From Lachnospiraceae bacterium (GTDB taxonomy: Bacteria; Bacillota; Clostridia; Lachnospirales; Lachnospiraceae): 64,000 nt of DNA. The notes under the pieces are model-generated. The model was given only the letters and a program-made list of their open reading frames with translations. It ran no database searches and was not told the DNA's origin. Positions 40,534-50,244 of this stretch are shown here, one piece after another. Location: positions 45,371-109,370 of the forward strand of contig JAGBBP010000047.1 in NCBI GenBank assembly GCA_017938405.1. Direction: 5' to 3'. The translations under genes and the position numbers were made by a program. Position 1 is the first letter of the stretch. Each line of letters begins with the position of its first letter.

Positions 40534-42375
40534 ATGAAAACCAAAGTACTTGACAGTTTGAAAAATCATGGTTATATACTTGGGGTTGCCTTAAAACAAA
40601 GCAAGCTTTACTTTTGCATCTTTTTTGTCACGATTTTGGTGGCAAATGCGAAGGACCTTGCTTTGGTGGTAGCACCCAAGTATATTTTTGATGCGTTGCA
40701 GTTTGGCGGTTCTTTTTCTGCGATCCTTCTTCCGGTTTTTGTTTATGTGGCATTATATTTTGGGTTACACGGAATCTTGCACGGGCTGACCTACGGAAAA
40801 AAAGTACTGGAGATGAAGCTGAAGATGCGTTTAAACGTAAAACTTTCCGAGAAGTTTATGCGGACGGATTACAGCTTTTTGGAGGAGCATACCGCCGTGG
40901 ATATGTTTGAACGGGCCAAGACGGCCATCTCCGGCGGAATCAGTGATTTGCAGACCATCGGCATCATTGAGGAACAGGGAATCTCCGGATATTTTGAGCA
41001 ACTCTACCGTTTGCTAAAGGACATTATTTTATTGTTCGGTGTGTTGTATGTGTTCCGCTATATGGAGTGGACCACGTTGGTATTGGTACTTATCTGTATT
41101 GCGTTAAACACGGTATTCAGTCTGCTTCAGATGCGGGCAAGGAATGCGGTACGGGAAAAGGCAGCACCGGCCCACAACCGGAGACGGTATTGTAACCGGC
41201 TGTTACGTACCTTTGAGTACGGTAAAGAGTTCCGGGTATTCGGGATGAACAAGCTGGTGGTTTCCAAATGGCAGGAATGTACCGATGAGTTTTTGACGGT
41301 GCGGGATTATTACCAGAAGCGTTGTTGGTTTGCATCCATCCTGTTTTTTATAGTGAATAACGGAATGCGGTTCTTTGTATTGGTCAGCCTGATTTTTAAG
41401 CTTAAGGACGGAGCAATTTCCGTGGGTGATTTTACCATGATTTTTGCTGCGATTCTTACCTTTTCCGATACGGCCCAGGATTTGTTACAGGCAGTGTTGG
41501 CCCTGAACATTTTTTCCGGGTTTATGACGGATTACAGAAAGTGTATGCAACTGCAGGAAAGTGAAGAAGTGTGTGGGGAGGAAGAACTGGCAGAGGGTGC
41601 CTGTGAGATTGAGTTTAAGAATGTATGGTATCATTACAGCGGAACAGCCGAAGATGCCTATGCCCTTCGGAATATTAATGTGGTTTTAAGGCCGGGAGAA
41701 AAGGTTTCCGTAGTAGGATTTAACGGTGCGGGAAAAACCACATTTATTAAGCTTCTTTTGGGCTTGTATGAACCTACAAAGGGAGAGATTCTCATAAACG
41801 GAAAGAACCGGAAGGAGTATTCCGCCCAGAGCTTACGGCGGTATATGAGTGCGGTGTTCCAGGACTATAAAATCTTTGCATTAAGTGTGGAAGACAATAT
41901 TACGCTGGGGGAATCTGGTTCGGAACAGTGCCTTAAGGAAAGCATGGAACGGGCAGGTATCGGAGAACGGATAGAGCGACTGCCGAAAAAGGAAAAGTCG
42001 GTAATCGGAGGTTTCTTTGATGAAGGAGATTTATTATTGTCCGGCGGTGAATCTCAAAAGATTGCCATGGCCCGGAGTTTTTTCAGGAAGACACCGGTGA
42101 TTGCACTTGACGAACCGACCTCCGCGTTAGATGTGGTTTCCGAAGATAAAATGTATAAAAGTGTGATGGAGCAGGCCAAGGAGGAAATGATTCTATTTAT
42201 TTCCCATCGTCTTGCCAGCGCCCGGTTCTGTGACCGGATTCTGGTATTTGATTCCGGTGTGATTACGGAGGAAGGTTCCCACGAAGCCTTACTTGCCCGG
42301 AGAGGTTGTTACTTTGACATGTGGAGCGTGCAGGCGGAAAAGTTTATGGGAGGGGATGCGGATGAAGAAGTGTAG
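40534..42375 (+). CDS. ABC exporter, half-transporter 1
   Basis: A fused membrane and ATPase protein of 613 residues from ATG 40534. About six membrane segments occupy residues 15-320; the ATPase has GFNGAGKTTFIKLLLG, LSGGESQKIAMARSF and IALDEPTSALD. It overlaps the next half-transporter by 14 bp, so they form a heterodimer. The start is uncertain: neither ATG 40534 nor the upstream TTG 40462 (behind AAAGGA) has an ideal site. The substrate is unknown. Confidence 0.85.
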   Translation: MKTKVLDSLKNHGYILGVALKQSKLYFCIFFVTILVANAKDLALVVAPKYIFDALQFGGSFSAILLPVFVYVALYFGLHGILHGLTYGKKVLEMKLKMRLNVKLSEKFMRTDYSFLEEHTAVDMFERAKTAISGGISDLQTIGIIEEQGISGYFEQLYRLLKDIILLFGVLYVFRYMEWTTLVLVLICIALNTVFSLLQMRARNAVREKAAPAHNRRRYCNRLLRTFEYGKEFRVFGMNKLVVSKWQECTDEFLTVRDYYQKRCWFASILFFIVNNGMRFFVLVSLIFKLKDGAISVGDFTMIFAAILTFSDTAQDLLQAVLALNIFSGFMTDYRKCMQLQESEEVCGEEELAEGACEIEFKNVWYHYSGTAEDAYALRNINVVLRPGEKVSVVGFNGAGKTTFIKLLLGLYEPTKGEILINGKNRKEYSAQSLRRYMSAVFQDYKIFALSVEDNITLGESGSEQCLKESMERAGIGERIERLPKKEKSVIGGFFDEGDLLLSGGESQKIAMARSFFRKTPVIALDEPTSALDVVSEDKMYKSVMEQAKEEMILFISHRLASARFCDRILVFDSGVITEEGSHEALLARRGCYFDMWSVQAEKFMGGDADEEV

Positions 42376-44140
42376 CAGAATTATTTCGGTTATGGCGTAT
42401 AGCATCAAAACTCTGTTCCGGATGGATAAGCCCTATTTGTTTTTCTTTTTCGCCTCTATGATTATTATGGCACTGATTCCTTTTGTTAACGCCAATCTGG
42501 TCAGTGAGGTCATTAATCTGGCTCTGTCGGAGCAGGATACAAAACATGCAATTTTAGCGGCAGGGATTATGTTAGGGGTGTTGACGGTATTACAGATTGC
42601 GGATGCCTACGTGATGTGGCATCGCAGCAGACATTACCTTTCTATGTGTAATACGTTTGATGTGATGTTGGCGGATAAGACCCTTAGTATACGTTACGAA
42701 AAGGCAGAGAGTCCGAAGATGGCAGAGCTAAGAATGCGGGCGGCCAGAGGTGCGTCAGCGGTACAACTGGTGGGAGAATCCGTTACGGATTTCGGCTCCA
42801 ATTTAATTAAGATGGTCAGCTGCGCCACGGTATTTACCATGGTGAATCCGCTGATTTTGCTGGTGGTAGTACCCTTTGCCGCACTGAATTATTTTATCAG
42901 TAATTATTTTCAGGGAAAAAACTACTGGCAGGAGCAGAAAAGCTATCAGCCTCAACGGAGAATCGATTATTTTCTGGATACCATGTTGGATTATGTGGCA
43001 GGAAAAGAAATTCGGGTATTTTCCGCTACGGACTTTTTTCAAGAGAAGTATTGCGACCGTGAAAAGGAAGTATTTCAGATTCAGAGACAGAAGCAGAAGT
43101 ATTCTCTGGCAGACCGCTTAATCGGTGTGGGAATCGTGGTAATTCAGCTGTTGTTTTTATACTTACTGGTGGGAAGAGAGTATTTTAACGGACAGGTAAA
43201 TATCGGAGATATCAGTCTGTATATAAATCTGGTGTTGGTATTTTCCGGGGCGTTTGGCGGACTGTTCAGCAGTTTTGCGGCAGTGAACTGGCAGGGAGAA
43301 CGCCTGCGGGATTTTAAGGACTATCTGGCCATTGAGGATAAGGAACAGGAACTGGAAACGGAGTTCGTATCCGAGCAGTTCGGCACCATTGTGTTTGACC
43401 ATGTATGGTTCCGGTATGAAGGGGCTGAGGAGTATACTCTAAAGGATATTAGTCTTGTAATCAAACAAGGAGACAAGCTTGCTATTGTAGGAGAAAACGG
43501 TTCTGGAAAGACCACGCTGATTAAGCTTTTGATGCGGTTTTATACGCCGACCAAGGGCCGGATTTTATTGGACGGGAAGGACTATTTAACCCTTCGTCAG
43601 GAGGATTACTATCGCTTGTTTTCCACGGTATTTCAGGACTTTAATCTGCTCGCCTTTACCATCGGAGAGAATATTGGTTTGTCGGACAATCCGGAGGATA
43701 GGGAAAGAGTTCGAGAGGTTTTGGAACGTTTGGAACTTTGGGAGAAAATTGAGAAATTACCGAAGGGAATGGATACACCCATTACCAGAGAGTATTTACC
43801 GGACGGTGTGAATTTCTCCGGAGGTGAGAGACAGAAGCTTTCCATTGCCCGGGCGGATTTTAAAAATGCACCGATTATGATACTGGATGAGCCTACTTCT
43901 GCTCTTGACCCTATTGCGGAAAAGAAATTATATGATAAAATATATACTATGATGGGTGGGAAAACCATGCTGATGATTTCCCATCGTCTGCAAAGTACAT
44001 CCGTTTGTAACCATATTTTGTTTTTAGAGAGCGGAGAAATAGCGGAAGAGGGAAGTCACGGAGCGTTAATGCGTAATAACGGAGCATATGCCCGCATGTA
44101 TGCGTTACAGGCGAATTGGTATCAGGAGACGGAGGTGTAG
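42362..44140 (+). CDS. ABC exporter, half-transporter 2
   Basis: A 592-residue partner of the preceding gene: membrane region to about residue 330 (YLFFFFASMIIMALIPFV and later pairs), ATPase with GENGSGKTTLIKLLM, FSGGERQKLSIARA and IMILDEPTSALDP. ATG 42362 is 7 bp after GGGAGGGG. It is followed after 3 bp by an AraC-type gene that probably controls or is controlled with the pair. Confidence 0.87.
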   Translation: MKKCSRIISVMAYSIKTLFRMDKPYLFFFFASMIIMALIPFVNANLVSEVINLALSEQDTKHAILAAGIMLGVLTVLQIADAYVMWHRSRHYLSMCNTFDVMLADKTLSIRYEKAESPKMAELRMRAARGASAVQLVGESVTDFGSNLIKMVSCATVFTMVNPLILLVVVPFAALNYFISNYFQGKNYWQEQKSYQPQRRIDYFLDTMLDYVAGKEIRVFSATDFFQEKYCDREKEVFQIQRQKQKYSLADRLIGVGIVVIQLLFLYLLVGREYFNGQVNIGDISLYINLVLVFSGAFGGLFSSFAAVNWQGERLRDFKDYLAIEDKEQELETEFVSEQFGTIVFDHVWFRYEGAEEYTLKDISLVIKQGDKLAIVGENGSGKTTLIKLLMRFYTPTKGRILLDGKDYLTLRQEDYYRLFSTVFQDFNLLAFTIGENIGLSDNPEDRERVREVLERLELWEKIEKLPKGMDTPITREYLPDGVNFSGGERQKLSIARADFKNAPIMILDEPTSALDPIAEKKLYDKIYTMMGGKTMLMISHRLQSTSVCNHILFLESGEIAEEGSHGALMRNNGAYARMYALQANWYQETEV

Positions 44141-44143
44141 GTC

Positions 44144-44953
44144 GTGAACAAAATGGAATTGTTGACAACGGCTTTGGAATATATCGAGTCCAATCTTTCT
44201 GCGGACATTAAGACAGAGGATGTGGCGCGGGCGTGTTACTGTTCCAAGGCGGCATTGGAGAAGCTTTTTCGAAATTTAAACCATATGAGTGTTCATGACT
44301 ATGTCATTCGCAGAAGAATGACGCTGGCTGCCCGTATGCTGGCGGAAAAAACGGAGATGAGCGTTCTGGATGTGGCACTGACCTACGGGTACAGTACCAA
44401 TGAGTCCTTTAGCAGAACTTTTAAAAAGGTGTGGGACTGCAATCCTTCCGAGTTTCGGGAAAATCCCAGTCATTTTACATTGTTTCCACGCTTACATACA
44501 CCGTTGCAACGGGCCGGTGAGAATTTCACCAGAAAGAATGTGGATATCAGCGAGTTATACGAGTTGTTCCAGACCAGAAGAAACTGTTATTTTGTATGTT
44601 GTGATGTAGAACGGTTGTTACCGATTAATGCCATTGCCCATAAAGCGGGGGATATGGCAATTTTAGAAGCTCTTCACCGTATGGAGCAGGAAGCGGGAGA
44701 AGAGGATGTGGTATTCCGTATCGGCGGAGACGAGTTCACCCTTCTGACGAACAAGGAGGAAAGCGGATATGCGGAATCGATTGCGGAACGTATCCGGGCT
44801 TATAACGGCAGGCCCATTGTATATAACGGGATGGAAATCCCGGTGGCCCTTCATATTGCGGTGACAAAGCTTTCGCCGGAGGATACGAAACAGAAGGAAA
44901 TGTTTGACCGGTTATTACATGCCCTTTGGGAAGTAAAAGAAGCAGAAGAATAA
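44144..44953 (+). CDS. AraC-type HTH fused to a GGDEF domain
   Basis: A 269-residue protein with the DNA-binding half first: residues 1-105 are an AraC/MarA-type double helix-turn-helix (YIESNLSADIKTEDVAR, VLDVALTYGYSTNESFSRTFKKVWDCNPSEFR in pieces). Residues 140-265 form a GGDEF domain with RIGGDEFTLL at about 186-195 and a metal-site aspartate in CCDVER. It may make cyclic di-GMP or merely bind it. GTG 44144 lies 7 bp after GGAGGT; co-transcription with the ABC exporter is likely. Confidence 0.82.
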   Translation: MNKMELLTTALEYIESNLSADIKTEDVARACYCSKAALEKLFRNLNHMSVHDYVIRRRMTLAARMLAEKTEMSVLDVALTYGYSTNESFSRTFKKVWDCNPSEFRENPSHFTLFPRLHTPLQRAGENFTRKNVDISELYELFQTRRNCYFVCCDVERLLPINAIAHKAGDMAILEALHRMEQEAGEEDVVFRIGGDEFTLLTNKEESGYAESIAERIRAYNGRPIVYNGMEIPVALHIAVTKLSPEDTKQKEMFDRLLHALWEVKEAEE

Positions 44954-44961
44954 GAAAGTAA

Positions 44962-44997
44962 AAAGAGAGTGCCGGGGAATCGGCGCTCTCTTTTTGT
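44962..44997 (+). terminator. Terminator after the exporter/AraC genes
   Basis: A 12-bp stem (44962-44973 with 44982-44993) and TTTTT. The 260 bp that follow to the GH2 start are AT-rich with no gene or clear promoter that I can support. Confidence 0.85.
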
Positions 44998-45259
44998 GAG
45001 GGGAATGATCTATTAAAAGTAGTTGATTAGCAAAATAAGTTATTTTATAGGACTATTGTACCATGTTTTTTTGAAAAAGATATAAAAAGCATGTCATTTA
45101 TATCAAAACAATGCCACAAATTTGATTTGCGCATGGTTGTGAGATTGTTGAAATGTGAAAGAAAAGATGATAAAATAGAAGTAAGGGTTGCGCGGGAAAA
45201 GGCAAAAGATTTATTGCTTGAGATAGGTTTGATAGTACAGAAGATAAAGGAGGCTTCCT

Positions 45260-48200
45260 ATGGCGAAGAGATGTCTTTGGAATGATGGTTGGGAGTTTGA
45301 GGAGGTATTACTTGGGACACCGCAGGAAGAGATGTTTGGAAAGAAGGAAGGCTGGCTTGCAGTGGATTTGCCTCACGACTGGTTGATTTACGATGCAACG
45401 GATTTGTATCGGGACGGGGAAGGCTGGTACCGAAAAACGTTTTCCTATTCGCCGTCGGAGGAGCGGGTTTCTTTACGATTTGACGGTGTGTATATGAACT
45501 GTACCGTGTATGTGAATGAGAAGCGGGTGTATGACTGGAAGTACGGTTATTCCGCTTTTGAGTTTGATATAACGGATGCGTTACATGAGGGAGAGAATAC
45601 GGTCTATGTGCAGGTACGGCATCAAAGTCCGAATTCCCGCTGGTATTCGGGAGCCGGCATCTATCGGAATGTGTGGTTTTTGAGCCGCCCGCAGGTGCAT
45701 CTGGCCAGTGACGGAATTTATGTACATACCGTGGAAGAAAACGGTGACTATCGGGTAACGGTGACCACGGAAGTAGAGTGCGGTGCTGGAACGAACCTGG
45801 GGGCATTGGATGTGTCCGGGACGGCAGGTGCCGAGCGTGACAGCACACTCTGCGGATTGTTGGCTGCCGGGGATGTGAACGGTGTAACGGTAAGACATAA
45901 GGTGCTTTCTCCGGAGGGGGATGTAGTGGCTAGCAGTGAAGGATGTCCGCTTACAGGAGCTTTTGCTACCGATACCCGGGAATTTTTGGTGCAGCAGCCG
46001 AAGGTATGGGATATGGAGCATCCGGTGTTGTATACGCTGGTGACGGAGCTTGTAAAGGACGAAAGGGTTGTGGATGAGCAGAGACAGTGTATCGGGTTCC
46101 GGAACCTTGCTTTTGATACGGAACAGGGCCTTTTCTTAAACGGAAGACATGTGAAACTGAACGGTGTTTGTGAACACCATGATTTGGGATGTCTCGGTGC
46201 CGCGTTTAACAAAACGGCACTGCGCAGACAGTTTGAAAAGCTTCGTACCATGGGAGTAAATGCCATTCGTACCTCTCATAATATGCCAGCGAAGGAGTTT
46301 ATGGAACTGGCGGATGAGATGGGCTTTTTGGTGGTGGCAGAGGCTTTTGATATGTGGGAACGCAACAAGACGCCATATGATTATGCCTGCTTTTTTAAGG
46401 AGTGGTATCGGGAGGATGTGGCAAGCTGGGTACGCCGTGACCGGAATCATCCGTCTTTGCTTATGTGGAGCATCGGAAACGAGATTTATGATACCCATGC
46501 GGATGTGCACGGCTTGGAGATTACAAAATATTTGACGGAGGCCGTGCTTGTACACGACCCGCTTATCAACGCACCGGTGACCATCGGTTCCAATTATATG
46601 CCATGGGAAAATGCGCAGAAGTGTGCGGACTTTGTAAAGTATGCCGGATATAATTATGGTGAAATGTGCTATGAAAAGCATCATAAGGAGCATCCGGACT
46701 GGTACATTTACGGCAGCGAGACCTGTTCTACGGTACAAAGCCGTGGCGTTTATAAGTTCCCGTTTGCCCAGTCTGTATTGTGTGATGATGACGAGCAATG
46801 TTCTTCTCTCGGAAATGCTACCACCAGTTGGGGGGCAAAGTCCACGGAGCAGTGTATCTATTCCGACCGGGATGCGAAGTTTTCCATGGGTCAGTTTATC
46901 TGGACCGGGTTTGATTATATTGGGGAACCGACCCCGTACCATACGAAGAATTCGTACTTCGGACAGATCGATACGGCGGGCTTTTTTAAAGACCAGGCCT
47001 ATATGTATCAGGCGGAGTGGACAGATGATAAGAAGGCACCGATGGTGCATGTTTTCCCGTATTGGGATTTCTCTTTGGGACAGACGGTGGATGTGCGGGT
47101 TTGTTCCAATGCTCCGCGAGTGGAACTGTTTGTAAACGGCGTATCTCAGGGAGCCTATGATATCGACCATGTAAGCGGAAAGCAGCTCCTTGGTCATTGG
47201 CAGGTACCGTATGTGCCGGGTGAAATTACGGCGGTTGCCTACGATGAGAGCGGTGTTGAAATAGCGAGAGATACCGAGCATTCCTTCGGTGACCCGGCAA
47301 AGATTGTGTTAAAGCCGGAAACCACGGTGATGAAGGCTGACGGCAGAGATTTGATTTTTGTGGAAATCGGTGCGGAAGATGCGGAAGGATATCCGGTAAA
47401 GAATGCCACTAACCGTATCCATGTGTCCGTGGATGGACCGGGACGCCTGGTGGGCCTGGACAACGGTGACAGTACGGATTGCGATCATTATAAGGCAACC
47501 AGTCGGAGATTGTTTTCCGGAAAGCTTTTGGCGGTGATTGCCGCAACGAAGGAGCCGGGAGAGATTACGGTAAAGGCGACTTCTGTGGGGATTTCGGAGA
47601 CGACGGTTACACTTTTTGCGGAGAAGTGTGAAGTTCCGGAGGGCGTGTCCGCAACAGAAGATAATGTGGCAGCGGAAGCAAGATGGCTGGAAACGCTGGA
47701 GAAAAAAGAGGGGGAGAAAGCAGTCGCAACGTGGAAGAAACGCATGGAAGAGGAAGTTCCGGTACGTCGCATTGATATTGTGACGGAGGGTTCGAACCGG
47801 TTGAATCCGGAGCATAAAGAGGTTACGCTTACGGCGAAGGTTTATCCTGCGAATGCGACCTATCAGGAGATTTTGTGGCGAGTAACCAACAACGGCGGTG
47901 TGGATTCCAATATTGCAAAACTGACGGATGCAGAAACCGGGGAATCTTCTTTCAGCAAAGAACAAGGTCTTGTTTACGGAAAGAAAGTAAAGCTGGCAGC
48001 CCTCGGCGACGGGGAAGTGAGGGTACGTTGTAATTCCAAAAACGGTGCGGACAAGATTCGCTTGATTTCGGATATGGATTTTGTGATAGAGGACATCGGA
48101 ACCGCATTTTTAAATCCGTACGAGTTGATTTCGGGTAGTTTGTACAGTCGGTGCGACGGTCAGGTGACCAACGGAAACGAGCGCGGTGTAGCCACTGCCA

Positions 48201-48865
48201 GAGACGGAAAGACTACGGTGACCTTTGACAATGTGGATTTCGGAGAATTCGGTTCCGATGAAATTACCTTGCCGATTTTTGAACTGGGGAATCAGCCGGT
48301 TGCCATCGAAATATGGGAAGGAGCACCGGGAGACAAGGACAGTGAACAAATTGATACGGTAATTTATCACGTGCCGTCCATTTGGAATACTTATCAGGAG
48401 CGCACCTATACGCTTCCGAAGCGACTGAAGGGTGTGACAAGCATCAGCTTTGTTACGGAACATAAGATTCACTTAAAGGGGTTTGTGTTTGCCAAGAAAG
48501 AGAAGGCCTTTGAGACGCTTTCCGTAAAGGAAAATACTTCGATTTACGGAGATACGTTTACGGTAGAGGAAGAAGCGATTACCGGTATCGGAAATAATGT
48601 GACGGTTGTATTCGAAGATATGGACTTCGGAGAAAAGGGAACAACTAAATTAACCATCTGCGGAAAGAGCCGGTTGGCGGTGAATACCATTCACGTGCGG
48701 TTCAATACGGAGGACGGTGATGTAAACGAGGTGGCGGAATTTGCCGGTTCTACGGACTACACGGAGCGGACCTTTACGTTTTCTAAGGTAACCGGAAAGG
48801 CAACGGTAAACTTTGTGTTCCTTCCGGGATGCGACTTTGATTTTAAATACTTTAAGTTTGAATAG
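45260..48865 (+). CDS. Glycoside hydrolase family 2 (beta-galactosidase-like)
   Basis: A 1201-residue enzyme. GH2 sugar-binding, immunoglobulin-like and TIM-barrel domains fill residues 1-580; the acid/base is E408 in SIGNEIYD and the nucleophile E487 in YGSETCS. About 600-790 are DUF4982 and a further immunoglobulin-like domain; 830-930 resembles a bacterial Ig-like domain (VTLTAKVYPANATYQ); two carbohydrate-binding-like repeats end the protein (each with NxVTVxFDNVDFGEFG-type strands). No signal peptide is present, so it acts inside the cell on imported sugars. The exact substrate is undetermined. AAAGGAGG precedes the ATG. Confidence 0.88.
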   Translation: MAKRCLWNDGWEFEEVLLGTPQEEMFGKKEGWLAVDLPHDWLIYDATDLYRDGEGWYRKTFSYSPSEERVSLRFDGVYMNCTVYVNEKRVYDWKYGYSAFEFDITDALHEGENTVYVQVRHQSPNSRWYSGAGIYRNVWFLSRPQVHLASDGIYVHTVEENGDYRVTVTTEVECGAGTNLGALDVSGTAGAERDSTLCGLLAAGDVNGVTVRHKVLSPEGDVVASSEGCPLTGAFATDTREFLVQQPKVWDMEHPVLYTLVTELVKDERVVDEQRQCIGFRNLAFDTEQGLFLNGRHVKLNGVCEHHDLGCLGAAFNKTALRRQFEKLRTMGVNAIRTSHNMPAKEFMELADEMGFLVVAEAFDMWERNKTPYDYACFFKEWYREDVASWVRRDRNHPSLLMWSIGNEIYDTHADVHGLEITKYLTEAVLVHDPLINAPVTIGSNYMPWENAQKCADFVKYAGYNYGEMCYEKHHKEHPDWYIYGSETCSTVQSRGVYKFPFAQSVLCDDDEQCSSLGNATTSWGAKSTEQCIYSDRDAKFSMGQFIWTGFDYIGEPTPYHTKNSYFGQIDTAGFFKDQAYMYQAEWTDDKKAPMVHVFPYWDFSLGQTVDVRVCSNAPRVELFVNGVSQGAYDIDHVSGKQLLGHWQVPYVPGEITAVAYDESGVEIARDTEHSFGDPAKIVLKPETTVMKADGRDLIFVEIGAEDAEGYPVKNATNRIHVSVDGPGRLVGLDNGDSTDCDHYKATSRRLFSGKLLAVIAATKEPGEITVKATSVGISETTVTLFAEKCEVPEGVSATEDNVAAEARWLETLEKKEGEKAVATWKKRMEEEVPVRRIDIVTEGSNRLNPEHKEVTLTAKVYPANATYQEILWRVTNNGGVDSNIAKLTDAETGESSFSKEQGLVYGKKVKLAALGDGEVRVRCNSKNGADKIRLISDMDFVIEDIGTAFLNPYELISGSLYSRCDGQVTNGNERGVATARDGKTTVTFDNVDFGEFGSDEITLPIFELGNQPVAIEIWEGAPGDKDSEQIDTVIYHVPSIWNTYQERTYTLPKRLKGVTSISFVTEHKIHLKGFVFAKKEKAFETLSVKENTSIYGDTFTVEEEAITGIGNNVTVVFEDMDFGEKGTTKLTICGKSRLAVNTIHVRFNTEDGDVNEVAEFAGSTDYTERTFTFSKVTGKATVNFVFLPGCDFDFKYFKFE

Positions 48866-48890
48866 CGCGAAGATTTATTTGTAAAAGTGA

Positions 48891-48936
48891 AAGGAATGTT
48901 TGAACGATTCAGTGAACGTTCAAGCATTCCTTTTTT
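48891..48936 (+). terminator. Terminator after the GH2 gene
   Basis: A 16-base arm (48891-48906) pairs perfectly with 48917-48932, followed by TTTT. Confidence 0.88.
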
Positions 48937-49135
48937 GTTTTATAGGAAATTACGCAATTACCTATAAAGTAAAAACGCTCCGCTGTGGATGCTCTTTACA
49001 TGTTTTTAACATAATCGGAAGGGTACTTTACGGAGAATTAACAGTATTTTCCTGTATACTAAACTTGTCCACGTATGACGAAAGCGGGGATAAAACAAAG
49101 AAACCGGTCACAGACCGGCTTTAGGAGGAGTGTAC
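48937..49135 (+). other. Leader region of the phosphate transporter
   Basis: A 199-bp gap. It contains a TAGGAAATT/AATTACCTA near-palindrome, the AAAAACGCTCCGC..GTGGATGC motif also found at 5926, a TATACT near 49055, and a small hairpin CCGGTC-ACA-GACCGG (49104-49118) just before the AGGAGG site. I cannot match it to a known riboswitch class. Confidence 0.45.
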
Positions 49136-50188
49136 ATGAATATTTCGTTTTCCTACTTCTTGGAACAGATGCTGGCAAATCCGGTGCTGTTAATTGCGGT
49201 ATTGCTGACGCTGGGCGTTATTTTTGTAAACGGCTGGACGGATGCACCGAATGCTATCGCAACCTGTGTTGCCACAAGAAGTATGCCGGCAGGAATCGCT
49301 ATTTTTATGTCGGCGGTATGTAACTTTTTAGGTGTGCTGGTAATGTCTCTGGTGAACACTACGGTGGCCATGACCATCAAGAACATGGTGAACTTTAACG
49401 GAGACAATAATAAAGCATTGATTGCTTTGTGTGCGGCCATGTTTGCCATTGTGGTATGGGCGGTGGCAGCTTGGTATTTCGGTATTCCCACCAGTGAAAG
49501 TCACGCACTGATTGCCGGTTTGTCCGGTGCGGCAATTTCCCTGCAGGGCGGTCTTTCCGGTATCAATCCGGCAGAGTGGATGAAAGTAATCTACGGTTTG
49601 GGACTTTCCAGTATTCTCGGTTTTGCGTCGGGATACGGTGCATCGAAGATGACCATTTTCCTTTGTAAAAATATGGAACGCAGAAAGACCAACAAGTTTT
49701 TTACCGGAGCTCAGATTGCAGGCAGTGCGGCAACATCTTTTATGCACGGTGCCCAGGACGGACAGAAGTTTATGGGAGTACTCTTGTTGGCGTTATTTTT
49801 GGTAAACGGGTCCGATACCACCACGGCGGTGCAACCACCGTTTTGGATGATGCTTCTTTGCTCCGTGGTTATGGGATTGGGAACTTCCATCGGCGGAAAG
49901 AAGATTATTAAGTCTGTGGGAATGGATATGGTACGTTTGGAAAAGTTCCAAGGATTTTCTGCGGATGTTGCGGCAAGCTTTTGCTTGTTTTTATCTTCCA
50001 CCTTCGGAATTCCGGTCAGTACAACCCATACGAAGACTACGGCAATCATGGGTGTGGGTGCGGTAAAGCGTTTGTCGGCAATTAATTTCGGTGTGGTGAA
50101 GGAAATGGTGCTGACCTGGGTATTGACCTTCCCGGGATGCGGACTCATCGGCTTTTTGATGGCGCAGTTGTTTATGTTGTTGGCGTAA
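49136..50188 (+). CDS. pit: PiT family inorganic phosphate transporter
   Basis: A 350-residue membrane transporter with about ten hydrophobic segments. The two PiT signatures are present: GWTDAPNAIATCVATRSM near residue 30 and FMHGAQDGQKFMGV near 205, plus GIPVSTTHTK near 290. ATG 49136 is 7 bp after AGGAGG. It is paired with the DUF47 protein that follows, the usual partner of PiT transporters. Confidence 0.93.
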   Translation: MNISFSYFLEQMLANPVLLIAVLLTLGVIFVNGWTDAPNAIATCVATRSMPAGIAIFMSAVCNFLGVLVMSLVNTTVAMTIKNMVNFNGDNNKALIALCAAMFAIVVWAVAAWYFGIPTSESHALIAGLSGAAISLQGGLSGINPAEWMKVIYGLGLSSILGFASGYGASKMTIFLCKNMERRKTNKFFTGAQIAGSAATSFMHGAQDGQKFMGVLLLALFLVNGSDTTTAVQPPFWMMLLCSVVMGLGTSIGGKKIIKSVGMDMVRLEKFQGFSADVAASFCLFLSSTFGIPVSTTHTKTTAIMGVGAVKRLSAINFGVVKEMVLTWVLTFPGCGLIGFLMAQLFMLLA

Positions 50189-50244
50189 GATTTTTTTGAA
50201 TGAAAGTAATAAAGAATACATAGTTTAGAAAAGGAGAGTAAGTT

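Noticed and set aside
45091..45285. A 64-residue plus-strand frame just before the GH2 gene
   Set aside because: It has no ribosome site, overlaps the GH2 start, and the GH2 AAAGGAGG lies inside it.
46136..47281. A 381-residue minus-strand frame inside the GH2 gene
   Set aside because: It overlaps the GH2 catalytic domain and has antisense-type composition (Arg/His/Ile-rich) without a start signal.
49066..49128. A riboswitch (cyclic di-GMP type) ahead of pit
   Set aside because: Only a short GC hairpin is present; the conserved core bases of known classes are missing.
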